Below, piece after piece: positions 1 through 12,229 of a DNA stretch of 64,000 nt. The translations under genes and the position numbers were made by a program. The stretch is taken from the NCBI RefSeq assembly GCF_024679095.1, contig NC_066570.1:10169804-10233803 (forward strand), written 5' to 3'. Origin of the DNA: Eriocheir sinensis. Taxonomy: Eukaryota; Arthropoda; Malacostraca; Decapoda; Varunidae. How positions within the stretch are numbered: position 1 is the stretch's first letter; each line of letters begins with the position of its first letter. The notes under the pieces are model-generated. The model worked only from the letters and a program-made list of their open reading frames with translations. It had not been told where the DNA came from and did not search any database.

Positions 1-3000
1 ATGAAAGCAATTCGATAATGAAGAGCATATGAAAGCACCTTGATATTGACGAACATATGAAAGCACCTCGATATTGAGGAGCAGATGAAAGCAATTCGAT
101 AATGAAGAGCATATGAAAGCACCTTGATATTGAGGAGCAGATGAAAGCACCTCGATATTGAGGAGCAGATGAAAGCACCTCGATATTGAGGAGCAGATGA
201 AAGCACCTCGATATTGATGAGCAGATGAAAGCACCTTGATATTGAGGAGCAGATGAAAGCACCTTGATATTGAGGAGCAGATGAAAGCACCTCGATATTG
301 AGGAGCAGATGAAAGCACCTCGATATTGAGGAGCAGATGAAAGCACCTTGATATTGAGGAGCAGATGAAAGCACCTTGATATTGAGGAGCAGATGAAAGC
401 ACCTCGATATTGAGGAGCAGATGATAGCTCCTCGATATTGATGAGCAGAGGAAAGCACCTTGATATTGAGGAGCACATGAAAACAAATCGATAATGAAGA
501 GCAGATGAAAGCACCTCGATATTGAGGAACAGACGAAAGTACATCGATATTCAGGAAGAGATGAAAGCACCTCGATATTGAGAAGATGAAAGCACATCGA
601 TATTTAGGAGCAGATATTGAGAAGATGAAAGCATATCGATATTGAAGAGCATATAAAAGCACGTAGATATTGATCAAAAGATGAAAGCACATCGATATTA
701 AGGAGCAGATGAAAGCATCTTGATATTGAGGAGCAGTTGAAAGACCCTCGATATTGAGGAGCAGATGAAAGCACCTCGATATTGAGGAGCAGATGAAAGC
801 ACCTCGATATTGAGGAGCAGATGAAAGCACCTTGATATTGAGGAGCAGATGAAAGCACCTCGATATTGAGGAGCAGATGAAAGCACCTTGATATTGAGGA
901 GCAGATGAAAGCACCTCGATATTGAGGAGCAGATGAAAGCACCTCGATATTGAGGAGCAGATGAAAGCACCTCGATATTGAGGAGCAGATGAAAGCACCT
1001 CGATATTGAGGAGCAGATGAAAGCACCTCGATATTGAGGAGCAGATGAAAGCACCTCGATATTGAGGAGCAGATGAAAGCACCTTGATATTGAGGAGCAG
1101 ATGAAAGCACCTCGATATTGAGGAGCAGATGAAAGCACCTCGATATTGAGGAGCAGATGAAAGCACCTTGATATTGAGGAGCAGATGAAAGCACCTCGAT
1201 ATTGAGGAGCAGATGAAAGCACCTCGATATTGAGGAGCAGTTGATAGCACATTGATATTGAGGAGCAGATAAAAGCACCTCGATATTGAGGAGCAGATTA
1301 AATCACCTCGATGTTGAGGAACAGATGAAAGCACCTCGATATTGAGGAGCAGGTGAAAGCACATTGATATTGGGGAGCAGGTGAAAGCACATCGATATTG
1401 AGGAGCAAATGAAAGCACCTTGATATTGAGGAGCAGATGAAAGCACATCGATATTGGAGAGCGGGTGAAAGCACCTTGATATTGAGGAGCAGATGAAAGC
1501 ACCTTGATATTGAGGAGCAGATGAAAGCACCTTGATATTGAGGAGCAGATGAAAGCACCTTGATATTGAAGAGCAGATGAAAGCACATCGATATTGAAGA
1601 GCAGATAAAAGCACATCGATATTGGGGAGTAGGTGAAAGCACCTTGAAACTGAGTAGCAGATGAAAGCACCTTGATATTGAGGAGCAGATGAAAGCACCT
1701 CGATATTAAGAAGCAGGTGAAAACACATCGATATGGAGGAGCAGATGAAAGAACCTTGATATTGAGGAGCAGATGAAAGCAATTCGATAATGAAGAGCAT
1801 ATGAAAGCACCTTGATATTGAGGAGCAGATAAAAGCACCTTGATATTGAGGAGCAGATGAAAGCACCTCGATATTGACGAACATATGAAAGCACCTCGAT
1901 ATTGAGGAGCAGATGAAAGCACCTTGATATAGAGGAGCAGATGAAAGCACCTCGATATTGAGGAGCAGATGAAAGCACCTTGATATTGAGGAGCAGATAA
2001 AAGCACCTTGATATTAAGGAGCATATGAAAGCACCTCGATATTGACGAACATATGAAAGCACCTCGATATTGAGGAGCAGATGAAAGCACCTCGATATTG
2101 AGGAGCAGATGATAGCTCCTCGATATTGATGAGCAGAGGAAAGCACCTTGATATTGAGGAGCAGATGAAAGCACCTTGATATTGAGGAGCAGATGAAAGC
2201 ACCTCGATATTGAGGAGCAGATGAAAGCACCTCGATATTGAGGAGCAGATGAAAGCACCTTGATATTGAGGAGCAGATGAAAGCACCTTGATATTGAGGA
2301 GCAGATGAAAGCACCTCGATATTGAGGAGCAGATGATAGCTCCTCGATATTAAGGAGCAGATGAAAGCACCTCGATATTGAGGAGCACATGAAAACAAAT
2401 CGATAATAAAGAGCAGATGAAAGCACCTCGATATTGAGGAACAGACGAAAGTACATCGATATACAGGAAGAGATGAAAGCACCTCGATATTGAGAAGATG
2501 AAAGCACACCGATATTTAGGAGCAGATGAAAGCATATCGATATTGAAGAGCAGATAAAAGTACGTAGATATTGATCAAAAGATGAAAGCACATCGATATT
2601 AAGGAGCAGATGAAAGCATCTTGATATTGAGGAGCAGTTGAAAGACCCTCGATATTGAGGAGCAGATGAAAGCACCTCGATATTGAGGAGCAGATGAAAG
2701 CACCTCGATATTGAGGAGCAGATGAAAGCACCTCGATATTGAGGAGCAGATGAAAGCACCTCGATATTGAGGAGCAGATGAAAGCACCTCGATATTGAGG
2801 AGCAGATGAAAGCACCTTGATATTGAGGAGCAGATGAAAGCACCTCGATATTGAGGAGCAGATGAAAGCACCTCGATATTGAGGACAAGATGAAAGCAAC
2901 TCGATCTTGAGGAACAGGTGAAAGCACCTCGATATTGAGGAGCAGTTGAAAGCACCTCGATAGTGAGGAGCAGATGAAAGCACCTAGATATTGATGAGCA

Positions 3001-6000
3001 GATGAAAGCAACTCGATATTGAGGAGCAGCTGAAAGCACCTCGATATTGAGGAGCAGATGAAAGCACCTTGATATTGAGGAGCAGATGAAAGCACCTCGA
3101 TATTGAGGAGCAGATGAAAGCACCTCGATATTGAGGAGCAGATGAAAGCACCTTGATATTGAGGAGCAGATGAAAGCACCTCGATATTGAGGAGCAGATG
3201 AAAGCACCTCGATATTGAGGAGCAGATGAAAGCACCTCGATATTGAGGAGCAGATGAAAGCACCTCGATATTGAGGAGCAGATGAAAGCACCTCGATATT
3301 GAGGAGCAGATGAAAGCACCTCGATATTGAGGAGCAGATGAAAGCACCTCGATATTGAGGAGCAGATGAAAGCACCTCGATATTGAGGAGCAGATGAAAG
3401 CACCTCGATATTGAGGAGCAGATGAAAGCACCTCGATATTGAGGAGCAGGTGAAAGCACCTCGATATTGACGAGCACCTGATAGCACCTCGATATTGAGG
3501 AACAGGTGAAAGCACCTCGATGTTGAGGAGGAGATGAAAGCACCTTGATATTGAGGAGCAGATGAAAGCACATCGCTGTTGAGAAGGAGATGGAAGCATC
3601 TCGATATTGAGAAGCACATGATACCACCTCGATATTGAGGAGCAGATGAAAGCACAAAGATATTGAGGAGCAGATGATAGCATCTCGATATTGATGAGCA
3701 GATGAAAGCACCTCGATATTGAGGAGCAGATGAAAGCACCTCGATATTGAGGAGCAGATGAAAGCACATCGATATTGAGGAGCAGATGAAAGCACCTCGA
3801 TATACCTCGATATTGATGAGCAGATGAAAGCACCTCGATATTGAGAGGAGCAGGTGAAAGCACCTTGATGTTGAGGAGCAGATGAAAGCACCTTGATATT
3901 GAGGAGCAGATGAAAGCACATTGATGTTGAGAGGAGCAGGTGAAAGCATCTCGATATTGAGAAGCATGTGAAAGCACCTTGATATTGAGGAGCAGATGAA
4001 AGCACCTGATATTGAGGAGCAGATGAAAGCATCTTGATATTGATGAGATGAAAGCACCTCGATATTGAGGAGCAGATGAAAGCACCTCGATATTAAGGAG
4101 TAGATGAAAGCACTTCGATATTGAGGAGCAGATGAAAGCACCTCGATATTAGGAGTTGATGAAAGCACCTCGATATTGATGAGCAGATGAAAGCACCTCG
4201 ATATAGAGGAGCAGGTGAAAGCACCTTGATATTGAGGAGCAGGTGAAAGCACCTTGATATAGAGGAGCAGGTGAAAGCACCTTGATATAGAGGAGCAGGT
4301 GAAAGCACCTTGATATTGAGGAGCATGTGAAAGCACCTTGATATTGAGGAGCAGGTGAAAGCACCTTGATATTGAGGAGCAGGTGAAAGCACCTTGATAT
4401 TGAGGAGCAGGTGAAAGCACCTCGATATTGAGGAGCAGATGAAAGCACCTCGATATTAAGGAGCAGATGAAAGCATATCGATAATGAGGAGCAGATGAAA
4501 GCATATCGATATTGAGGAGCAGATGATAGCACCTCGATATTGATGAGCAGATGAAAGCACATCGATAATGAGGAGCAGATGAAACCATATCGATATTGAG
4601 GAGCAGATGATAGCACCTCGATATTGATGAGCAGATGAAATCATCTCGATATTGATGTGCAGATGAAAGCACATCGATATTCATGAGCAGATGAAAGTAC
4701 ATCGATATTGGGGAGCAGATGATAGGACCTCGATATTGATCAGCAGATGATAGCATATCGATATTGTGGAGCATATGAAAGCACATCGATAATGAGGAGC
4801 AGATGAAAGCACCTCGATATTGAGGAGCGGATGAAAGCATATCGATATTGAGGAGCAGATGATAGCACCTCGATACTGATGAGCAGATGAAAGCACCTCG
4901 ATATTGAGGAGCAGATGAAAGCACCTCGATATTGATAAGCAGATGAAAGCACATCGATATTTGGGAGCAGATGATAGCACCTCGATATTGATAAGCAGAT
5001 GAAAGCACATCGATATTGAAGAGCAGATAAAAGCACCTCGATATTGATCAGAAGATGAAAGCACATCGATATTAAGGAGCAGATGAAAGCATCTTGATAT
5101 TGAGGAGCAGTTGAAAGACCCTCGATATTGAGGAGCAGATGAAAGCATCTTGATATTGAGGAGCAGATGAAAGCATCTTGATATTGAGGAGCAGTTGAAA
5201 GACCCTCGATATTGAGGAGCAGATGAAAGCATCTTGATATTGAGGAGCAGTTGAAAGACCCTCGATATTGAGGAGCAGATGAAAGCACCTCGATATTTAG
5301 GAGCAGGTGAAAGCGCATCGATATTGAGGAGCAGATTAAAGCACCTCGATATTGACGAGCAACTGATAGCACCTGGTTATTGAGGAACAGGTGAAAGCAC
5401 CTCGATGTTGAGGAGGAGATGAAAGCACCTTGATACTGAGGAGCAGATGAAAGCACCTCGCTGTTGAGAAGGAGATGAAAGCATCTCGATATTGAGGAGC
5501 AGATGAAACCACATCGATATTGAGGAGCAGATGAAAGCACATAGATATTGAGGAGCAGATGATAGCATCTCGATATTGATGAGCAGATGAAAGCACCTCG
5601 ATATTGAGGAGCAGATGAAAGCACCTTGATATTAAGGAGTAGATGAAAGCACTTCGATATTGAGGAGCAGATGAAAGCACCTCGATATTAAGGAGTTGAT
5701 GAAAGCACCTCGATATTAATGAGCAGATGAAAGCACCTCGATATAGAGGAGCAGGTGAAAGCACCTTGATATTGAGGAGCAGGTGAAAGCACCTTGATAT
5801 TGAGGAGCAGGTGAAAGCACCTTGATATTGAGGAGCATGTGAAAGCACCTTGATATTGAGGAGCAGGTGAAAGCACCTCGATATAGAGGAGCAGGTGAAA
5901 GCACCTTGATATTGAGGAGCAGGTGAAAGCACCTTGATATTGAGGAGCAGTTGAAAGCACCTTGATACTGAGGAGCAGGTGAAAGCACCTTGATATTGAG

Positions 6001-7503
6001 GAGCAGGTGAAAGCACCTCGATATTGAGGAGCAGATGAAAGCATATCGATAATGAGGAGGAGATGAAAGCATATCGATATTGAGGAGCAGATGATAGCAC
6101 CTCGATATTGATGAGCAGATGAAAGCACATCGATAATGAGGAGCAGATGAAACCATATCGATATTGAGGAGCAGATGATAGCACCTTGATATTGATGAGC
6201 AGATGAAAGCATCTCGATATTGAGGAGCAGATGAAAGCATATCGATATTGAGGAGCAGATGATAGCACTTCGATATTGATGAGCAGATGAAAGGATCTCG
6301 ATATTGATGAGCAGATGAAAGCACATCGATATTCATGAGCAGATGAAAGTACATCGATATTGGGGAGCAGATGATAGCACCTCGATATTGATCAGCAGAT
6401 GATAGCATATCGATATTGTGGAGCAAATGAAAGCACATCGATAATGAGGAGCAGATGAAAGCACCTCGATATTGAGGAGCGGATGAAAGCATATCGATAT
6501 TGAGGAGCAGATGATAGCACCTCGATACTGATGAGCAGATGAGAGCACCTCGATATTGAGGAGCAGATGAAAGCACCTCGATATTGATAAGCAGATGAAA
6601 GCACATCGATATTTGGGAGCAGATGATAGCACCTCGATATTGATAAGCAGATGAAAGCACATCGATATTGAGGAGCAGATGAAAACACATCGATATTGAG
6701 GAGCAGATGAAAGCACCTCGATATTGAGGAGCAGGTGAAAGCACATCGATATTGGGGAGCAGTTGAAACCACCTCGATATTGAGGAGCAGATGAAATCAC
6801 CTCGATATTGAGGAGGAGATGATAGAACCTCGATATTGACGAGCAGATGAAAGCACTTCGATATTGAGGAGCAGGTGATGGCTCCTCCATACTGAGGAGC
6901 AGATGAAAGCACCTTGATATTGAGAAGCATATGAAAGCACATAGATATTGAGGAGCAGATGAAAGCACCTTGATATTGAGGGGAGCAGATGAAAGCACCT
7001 CGATATTGAGGAGCAGATGAAAACACATCGATATTGAGGAGCAGATGAAAGCACATCGATATTGAGGAGCAGATGAAATCACCTCGATATTGAGGAGCAG
7101 TTGAAAGCACATTGATATTGAGGAGCAGATAAAAGCACCTCGATATTGAGGAGCAGATGAAATCACCTCGATGTTGAGGAACAGATGAAAGCAACTCGAT
7201 ATTGAGGAGCAGGTGAAAGCACATCGATATTGGGGAGCAGGTGAAAGCACATCGATATAGAGGAGCAGGTGAAAGCACCTTGATATTGAGGAGCAGGTGA
7301 AAGCACCTTGATATTGAGGAGCAGGTGAAAGCACCTCGATATTGAGGAGCAGATGAAAGCACCTCGATATTAAGGAGCAGATGAAAGCATATCGATAATG
7401 AGGAGCAGATGAAAGCATATCGATATTGAGGAGCAGATGATAGCACCTCGATATTGATGAGCAGATGAAAGCACATCGATAATGAGGAGCAGATGAAACC
7501 ATA
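1..7503. repeat. 28-bp tandem satellite, edge of a larger array
   Basis: About 268 head-to-tail copies of a 28-bp unit (core GATGAAAGCACCTCGATATT followed by GAGGAGCA). It runs in from the left edge and stops inside a unit near 7503. Common variants are CCTTGATATT, ACATCGATATT, ATCGATAATG, and GATAGC for GAAAGC. Blocks of variants recur in the same order: the block at about 605-760 returns at 2519-2670, that at 4640-4800 returns at 6292-6450, and a block with ATCGATAATG occurs near 4470, 6040 and 7382. This shows segmental duplication inside the array. The minus-strand consensus has no stop trinucleotide in any phase, so long meaningless ORFs with a 28-residue period appear. Confidence 0.97.
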
Positions 7504-7768
7504 TGACACCCTGCTGGATGCTGATGGGGTGGTGGGGAAGGGCGAAAAGGAGGCCACTGGCAGGAGGCGTCAGACTCTCATCATCACAATCCACTTGGTG
7601 AAGAGAGAGAAGGTCCACAAGCCAGTGGATGATACAACAGTCGCACAAAAAGACTGCACGCAGTTGGAGAGCCATGGCAAGAGGGTTCACACTCTCGTAA
7701 TTACTCTGCACATGGTCAAGAGAGAGAAAATAAAGGAGGTATACGATGAGCTCCCCTCCGGGCACTAA
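7493..7768 (+). CDS. Small hypothetical ORF (91 aa) with two internal repeats
   Basis: A 91-residue ORF whose ATG lies in the last satellite unit. Two related segments are visible, one centred on TLIITIHLVKREK and one on TLVITLHMVKREK, about 39 residues apart, so it grew by an internal duplication that also shows at the DNA level. No known family is recognised. It is in the same frame as the 359-residue ORF downstream; only the TAA at 7766-7768 and 20 sense codons separate them, so it could be the N-terminal part of one broken gene or an unrelated 5' ORF. The minus strand is also largely open here, which lowers confidence that it is translated. Confidence 0.35.
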   Translation: MKPYDTLLDADGVVGKGEKEATGRRRQTLIITIHLVKREKVHKPVDDTTVAQKDCTQLESHGKRVHTLVITLHMVKREKIKEVYDELPSGH

Positions 7769-7828
7769 GGCACGGCTGGGGACGCTCCTTCCAGCAGGAG
7801 CAAGGCCGTTACCGGCCCACCGGAAAAG

Positions 7829-8908
7829 ATGCCCCTTATCAGCAGCTTCAAACAGCGGGATGCATCTCAAACCCCGGTCAAGAAAACTATCAGGTTCAAC
7901 TTCCAAAACCTGAACACTTTCGTCAAAATTCGTGAGCTGTACTGTGCCTACGACTACTGCAAGTATGGCTTCCCTCTCTCCAGCATTCGTCCTGAGCTGA
8001 AAAGCCTAAAGGAGAGAGCAGTGGAGCCACAGGAAGAGCCACCAAAGGAAGCAGTAAACAAACTGCCAGAGGCTCAGAAAACAGTAACAGAGGAAGCAAC
8101 AGATTCAGCCAACAAAATCAATGAGCCACAACACCTCACAGGGATCCTCAAGAAAGGAAAGACGGCCAGCACCGCTCATAAATGTGTGCGCTTTAACTTC
8201 CAGAACCTGAACACTTTCGTCAAGGATCGTGAACTGTACTGTGGCTACGACTACTTCAGGTATGGCTTCCGTCTCTCCAGCATTCGTCCTGAGCTGGAAA
8301 GGCGAAAGGAGAGAACAGTGAAGCCACAGAATGGGTCAGCAAAGGACGCGGTAAAGAAACACAACACACTACACCAGCAAACAGTTGGAGCAGCTCGCTG
8401 TGCACAAATGAATACCACTACTGAAGGGAAGTCTCCTAAAGGTATCCTGAAGAAAGAAAAGATGCCACGGTCCACCTGTCCAAGACATGTGCCCTTCAAC
8501 CTTGGTAACCTCCGCGCCCCCGTCAAGGAACGTGAGCTGTACCGTGGCCACGACACCTTCAGATACGCCGCGCCGCTCCAAGTCACTCAGCCTCCCAACT
8601 TTACCTCGAGGCCTCACCAGCAGCCCGTTAGATCCGCCTCTAACTCGCTGCGTGGCGCACCTCGGCACCTCGAGAGGCCGACACAGCGGAGCAACGACTC
8701 CTTCCAGCAAAACAGTGGCTGGTATGCTGCACACAACTACACCAACAGCCGCCACTCACAGCACCGCCAGCACAACGCCAGCAGCCACGTCCCGCCAAGA
8801 TACGAAACAAGGCATTTCTACGGAAGGCAGACACATCGGGGCACCAACTCCCGCAGCAGAAGTCGTGCCAAGAGAGGCGCAAAGCCGAGTGGTGGCGAGT
8901 TTCTGTGA
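7829..8908 (+). CDS. Hypothetical protein with three ~100-aa repeats and SILK/RVxF-like PP1-docking motifs
   Basis: A 359-residue intronless ORF, start at the first ATG after the in-frame TAA at 7766. Three repeats begin near residues 18, 117 and 218. Each has an FN-(F/L)-xNL core, then V-K-x-R-E-L-Y and a Y/H-D motif; the first two share SSIRPEL. Repeats 2 and 3 are preceded by GILKK (residues 105-109 and 205-209). Repeats 1 and 2 contain KTIRF (19-23) and KCVRF (118-122). GILK followed by [K/R]x[V/I]xF matches the SILK plus RVxF docking motifs of protein phosphatase 1 regulators. Repeat 3 has RHVPF, where proline would disfavour RVxF. The C-terminus (from about 255) is rich in H, Q, S and R, ending in an RS-like basic tail, so probably disordered. 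No enzyme domain is seen. The role as a PP1-binding scaffold is inference; expression is unproven. Confidence 0.55.
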   Translation: MPLISSFKQRDASQTPVKKTIRFNFQNLNTFVKIRELYCAYDYCKYGFPLSSIRPELKSLKERAVEPQEEPPKEAVNKLPEAQKTVTEEATDSANKINEPQHLTGILKKGKTASTAHKCVRFNFQNLNTFVKDRELYCGYDYFRYGFRLSSIRPELERRKERTVKPQNGSAKDAVKKHNTLHQQTVGAARCAQMNTTTEGKSPKGILKKEKMPRSTCPRHVPFNLGNLRAPVKERELYRGHDTFRYAAPLQVTQPPNFTSRPHQQPVRSASNSLRGAPRHLERPTQRSNDSFQQNSGWYAAHNYTNSRHSQHRQHNASSHVPPRYETRHFYGRQTHRGTNSRSRSRAKRGAKPSGGEFL

Positions 8909-9429
8909 GCACCGGGCGAGTACACAGCGTCGTGATCAAACTCAAATGTTCAGCGACGTACAGGTGACGTACACTCCGGGTGCATTTCTCAACACCCGCT
9001 GAACAGTAACTGTCGCTGACTGGTGATAACAGAGACTGAGGAGTGCCAGGAAGCACCACAAACACACTGAGAGGAACGGCTCGCCAGCTGACTAAAATCA
9101 CCATGCAGAGGAACGCATCCCATGGAACGGTGCCACTTCTACGGAACAAATTGTTCAAGAGTGTCGCATCTGTGGGGAGTGTTTGGACGCATGTGTGTGC
9201 TTACATTTCTTATCTTATATTTCAAATGAAAAAATAGAAAATATTTTCTTACAAAAAACCTTAGGCAGGGATAGCGGGGTCGTGTTGCACCTCAGAACAA
9301 GAAACGTTATGTAAGGAGTTGTCTGAACGACCACCTGTTTTAAAACTATATTTAAATGAAAGGTATTAGAATGCTCTTGCCATTATGCTTCAGCTCAGTG
9401 TGATGACCTGAGTTTTATTTTCGTTCTCT
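8909..9429. other. Intergenic, no recognised feature
   Basis: Sequence after the stop of the triple-repeat ORF. No canonical AATAAA immediately follows. Alternative-frame openings at 8487-9002 (+) and 8640-9158 (-) look like composition effects over the ORF and its 3' flank. Confidence 0.5.
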
Positions 9430-9715
9430 TTCTCTGCGGAATGATTATAGCTTCCAGGTCTGAGACGCGTGCCCAGAGCGTGACGGAGGTGAGATCGGGA
9501 TGGAGCCACACATTCCGCGGTATTCTTGTATCATGGCAAATCTCCGTGGTTCAGTCACGCTTGTTCGCGTGCTCGCGACGATTGAGGGAGCTCACCGACG
9601 GTGCCGGAGCCTGAGAACTTGTGCTAATAATGGTCGTCACATTTATGCCAAGAATCGTGCCAAATCTGTTCTCCGACTTGCCAATAACTCCTTCATCAAT
9701 AAATCAAAATATTGA
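9430..9715 (+). pseudogene. Jockey-like non-LTR retrotransposon scrap (endonuclease-RT linker)
   Basis: Broken reading frames match the linker between endonuclease and RT seen again on the minus strand at 49.15-49.45 kb. Shared blocks are WNDY-FQ, PWF-HACSRA, the stretch after SLRT, and NRAKS-RL-(N/K)-(N/T)-SFIN. At least one stop (after the first block) and frame changes make it dead. It ends just after SFIN. The family is Jockey-like by comparison with the 49-50 kb copy; the assignment rests on pattern recognition. Confidence 0.7.
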
Positions 9716-9760
9716 AATTTTGCTAACAAAATTGTTTCCATAAACCTGAAAATCGCTCCC

Positions 9761-9765
<5 letters not shown>

Positions 9766-9797
<32 letters not shown>
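9766..9797. repeat. (CT)n microsatellite
   Basis: About 16 uninterrupted CT units, at the left border of the long pyrimidine-rich tract. Confidence 0.95.
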
Positions 9798-9800
<3 letters not shown>

Positions 9801-9889
9801 TTTTTGTCTAGTCTGCTTTTATTCCGCTCAACCATCTTCTAATATACTCCTGCTTATGATCATTCTCTCCCAGTTTTAATTCAACGTGT

Positions 9890-11560
9890 TCATCTTTTTT
9901 TTTTTAAAGTTTCATCTTCCACTCTTTTCTATTCATCGTTTTTTTTTTCTCCAATTTTTCCCTTTTTTCCTCTTTCCTTTTTTATTATGTTTTTTTTCAT
10001 TTTTTTTCTGACGGTCTTTGCAATACATTCTGCTCAAATTAAACTGTTTCCCATTGATTTTCCTTTTTTGATTCTCCTTTTTCCTTCTTCCTTTTCCTCT
10101 TCTACTTTTTTCCAGTCCTCACTCTGTTCTACTTCCTCATTACCCTACTCCAAATTTTCCTTTTAATCTTGTTCTTTTTTTCTTCCTTTCATTTCTTTTT
10201 TTATTTTCCTTTAACACTTTTTCTCTCCCACGTCAACCTTCTCAATCTCCTCTTTCAATCACTTCCTCTTCCTCTTCTACTTCCTTGTAATCCTGACTCT
10301 CCTCTTCTTCCTCATTATCCTACTCCAACTTTGCTTTTTATCTCATATCTTTTTTTCCTTCCATCTCAATCTCCTCTTTCTCCTCATCTTTCAATCACTT
10401 CCTCTTTCTCGTCTACTTCCAGACCTCACGCTCTTCCTTCTCATTATCGTACTCCAAATTTTGCTTTGAATCTTTTTTTTCATCCCTTTAATTTTTTTTT
10501 ATGTTTCCTTTACACATTTTTTTCTCGCACGTCAATCTTCTCAATCTCCTCTTTCTCCTCCTCTTTCAATCACTTCCTCTTCCTCTTTTTCTTCTACTTT
10601 CTTCCAGTCGTCACGCTCTTCTGCTACCTCATTATCTTACTTCAAATTTTTCTTCTAATCTTTTTTTTTTCCTGCCTACCCTCTCATTATTAATTTGGAT
10701 CACATCTTTTCTCCTGCGCGGCCATTCTCCAACCCTCTTTTAGTTCCTCATTATCTCAATATAAGTTTTTTCATCCATTTTGTTTTCTTTCCTTTCATCT
10801 CTTCCTCTTCTCCTCCCCATCCGTGTTTTTACTTATCCTTCCTTTTATTTTGTTTTTTCAGCCTTATTCGTATATTTTTTTATCCTTCTTCTTTTCTGTT
10901 TGTATCGTCTGTTTTGTCTTTTTTGTCTTTCCATTTTATTGTTCTTGCCTTTCATCTTCCTCCTTCCTCCTATTTCAATTTTGTATGTTATTTTTGTTTT
11001 TACTAGTACTTCCTCGTTTTGCTTTTCTGCGTTTTACATTCTCATAATATTAATCTTCCCAATTTCTACTCTTCCCATCCGTGTTTAGTTTCTCCTTTTA
11101 TTGTTTTCTTCCAACTTTTCTATTTCTTTTCATATCCTCTTACTTTTCATATATTCTAAGTCTTATTTCGACTCATATCCATTCTCCCTACACTGCCTTG
11201 CTTAAATTCTTACATCGCCTTCCTCTTAACTTCCTTTTGTATCCTCTACGTTCTTTGAGTTCTAATTCCTTGACATTTTTTCTTCCGCGTCCTTCTCCCG
11301 TTTTCTTGTTCATCTTCTTGTTTCGTGGTTGCATATTTTGTTTTCACCTCATCTAATATTTTTTCCTTTACTTTTCTTCTCCGTTCCTCTTCTTTTCCTT
11401 CTTTTCTTCCTCTTATTCCTTCAAAACTCTCACTTACTCATACTTATTATTTCCATATTTCTCCTTCTCTTCTTTTTTTCTACTCAAAAACTTTCCTTCG
11501 ATATTTGGGTTCCCCTGTTATCATTTTCCTCCTATTCTCTTCCTCTTTGCAGTGGTGGTG
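9890..11560. repeat. Polypyrimidine low-complexity tract
   Basis: About 1.7 kb of nearly pure C/T sequence, with loosely repeated phrases such as CTCAATCTCCTCTTTC, TTCAATCACTTCCTCTTCC and CTCATTAT near 10230, 10385 and 10535. These suggest an old degenerate minisatellite. Hydrophobic F/L/S/P-rich ORFs here are composition artefacts. No gene is supported. Confidence 0.85.
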
Positions 11561-11759
11561 ATGGACTGGTGGGGGGCGGCTGTATGGTAGTTCTGGCGGT
11601 TGAAGAGCCTGCCATGATGGTATTAATGGTAGTTATCCAAGTGGTGGGTGATTAGTAGTGGTGGTAGCGGCGGTGTTCGTTATAATGTTGTTGGTAGGTA
11701 TGCCTATTTTGAATTTGAATCTGCGGGTTTGATGTACCATGTTTCACTGACTATTCTTC

Positions 11760-11762
<3 letters not shown>

Positions 11763-11796
<34 letters not shown>
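11763..11796. repeat. (TG)n microsatellite
   Basis: About 17 uninterrupted TG units about 100 bp upstream of the RT fragment. Confidence 0.95.
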
Positions 11797-11797
<1 letters not shown>

Positions 11798-11902
11798 TCG
11801 CGTATTCCCGTTCTGTGTCACATTTTTGCACAGCTCTCCTCCGCCCCGCCCTTCTCGTGGCCTGACAGCCAATCACACAGCAGAGCCGCGTGTGGGATTT
11901 GG

Positions 11903-12229
11903 ATGGGGCAGTGTCAAAGTTGCGTCCCGCAAGGGTCGGTGCTGGGTCCTCTGCTTTATATTATTTTCATCAATGACTTGGACAGAGGAATTAGTAGTGA
12001 TGTCAGTAAGTTCGCAGATGATACCAAGATCGGTAGAGTAATCCAATCAGACAGGGCCGCTAGGGTTCTCCAGGATGAGCTAGACAGACTATATGATTGG
12101 GCGGGGAAGTGGCAGATGGAATTCAATGTCGGGAAGTGTAGCATTTTGAGTGTAGGTAGGAATAACTCCTCACACAATTACTCCTTAAATGACACTCCCC
12201 TAAACAGGTCCGGGCGTGAGAGAGACTTA
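11903..12229 (+). pseudogene. CR1/Jockey-superfamily RT fragment, 5' part of a split copy
   Basis: Encodes the middle of a non-LTR reverse transcriptase: VPQGSVLGPLLY (RT block 4), then FADDTK with the catalytic Asp pair, then the W-Q-M-x-FN-KC thumb-proximal block. It starts abruptly, so the copy is 5' truncated. The frame is open up to an R-D-L at 12221-12229, where a 657-bp insertion interrupts it. Reading resumes at 12887 with L-G-V-L-V-S-D-D. If the insertion and one copy of TTA are removed, the frame is continuous, so the element was inserted before the RT decayed further. Confidence 0.85.

Noticed and set aside
604..7502. Many long minus-strand ORFs (up to 674 codons) repeating a 28-residue peptide
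   Set aside because: They are a direct result of a 28-bp tandem unit without antisense stop trinucleotides; frames overlap freely and no start context or domain is present.
1..7503. Regular ~28-bp repeats resembling a CRISPR array
   Set aside because: Repeats are contiguous with no unique spacers, and the setting is eukaryotic.
7370..7906. Minus-strand ORF of 178 codons over the satellite edge
   Set aside because: Half of it is satellite and the rest is antisense to the two plus-strand ORFs.
8487..9158. ORFs of about 170 codons on both strands overlapping the triple-repeat ORF
   Set aside because: They lack repeats or motifs of their own and follow from GC-rich composition; the 7829 frame carries the conserved repeat pattern.
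10169..11655. Hydrophobic ORFs suggesting membrane proteins
   Set aside because: They are translations of a C/T-only tract rich in Phe, Leu, Ser and Pro.
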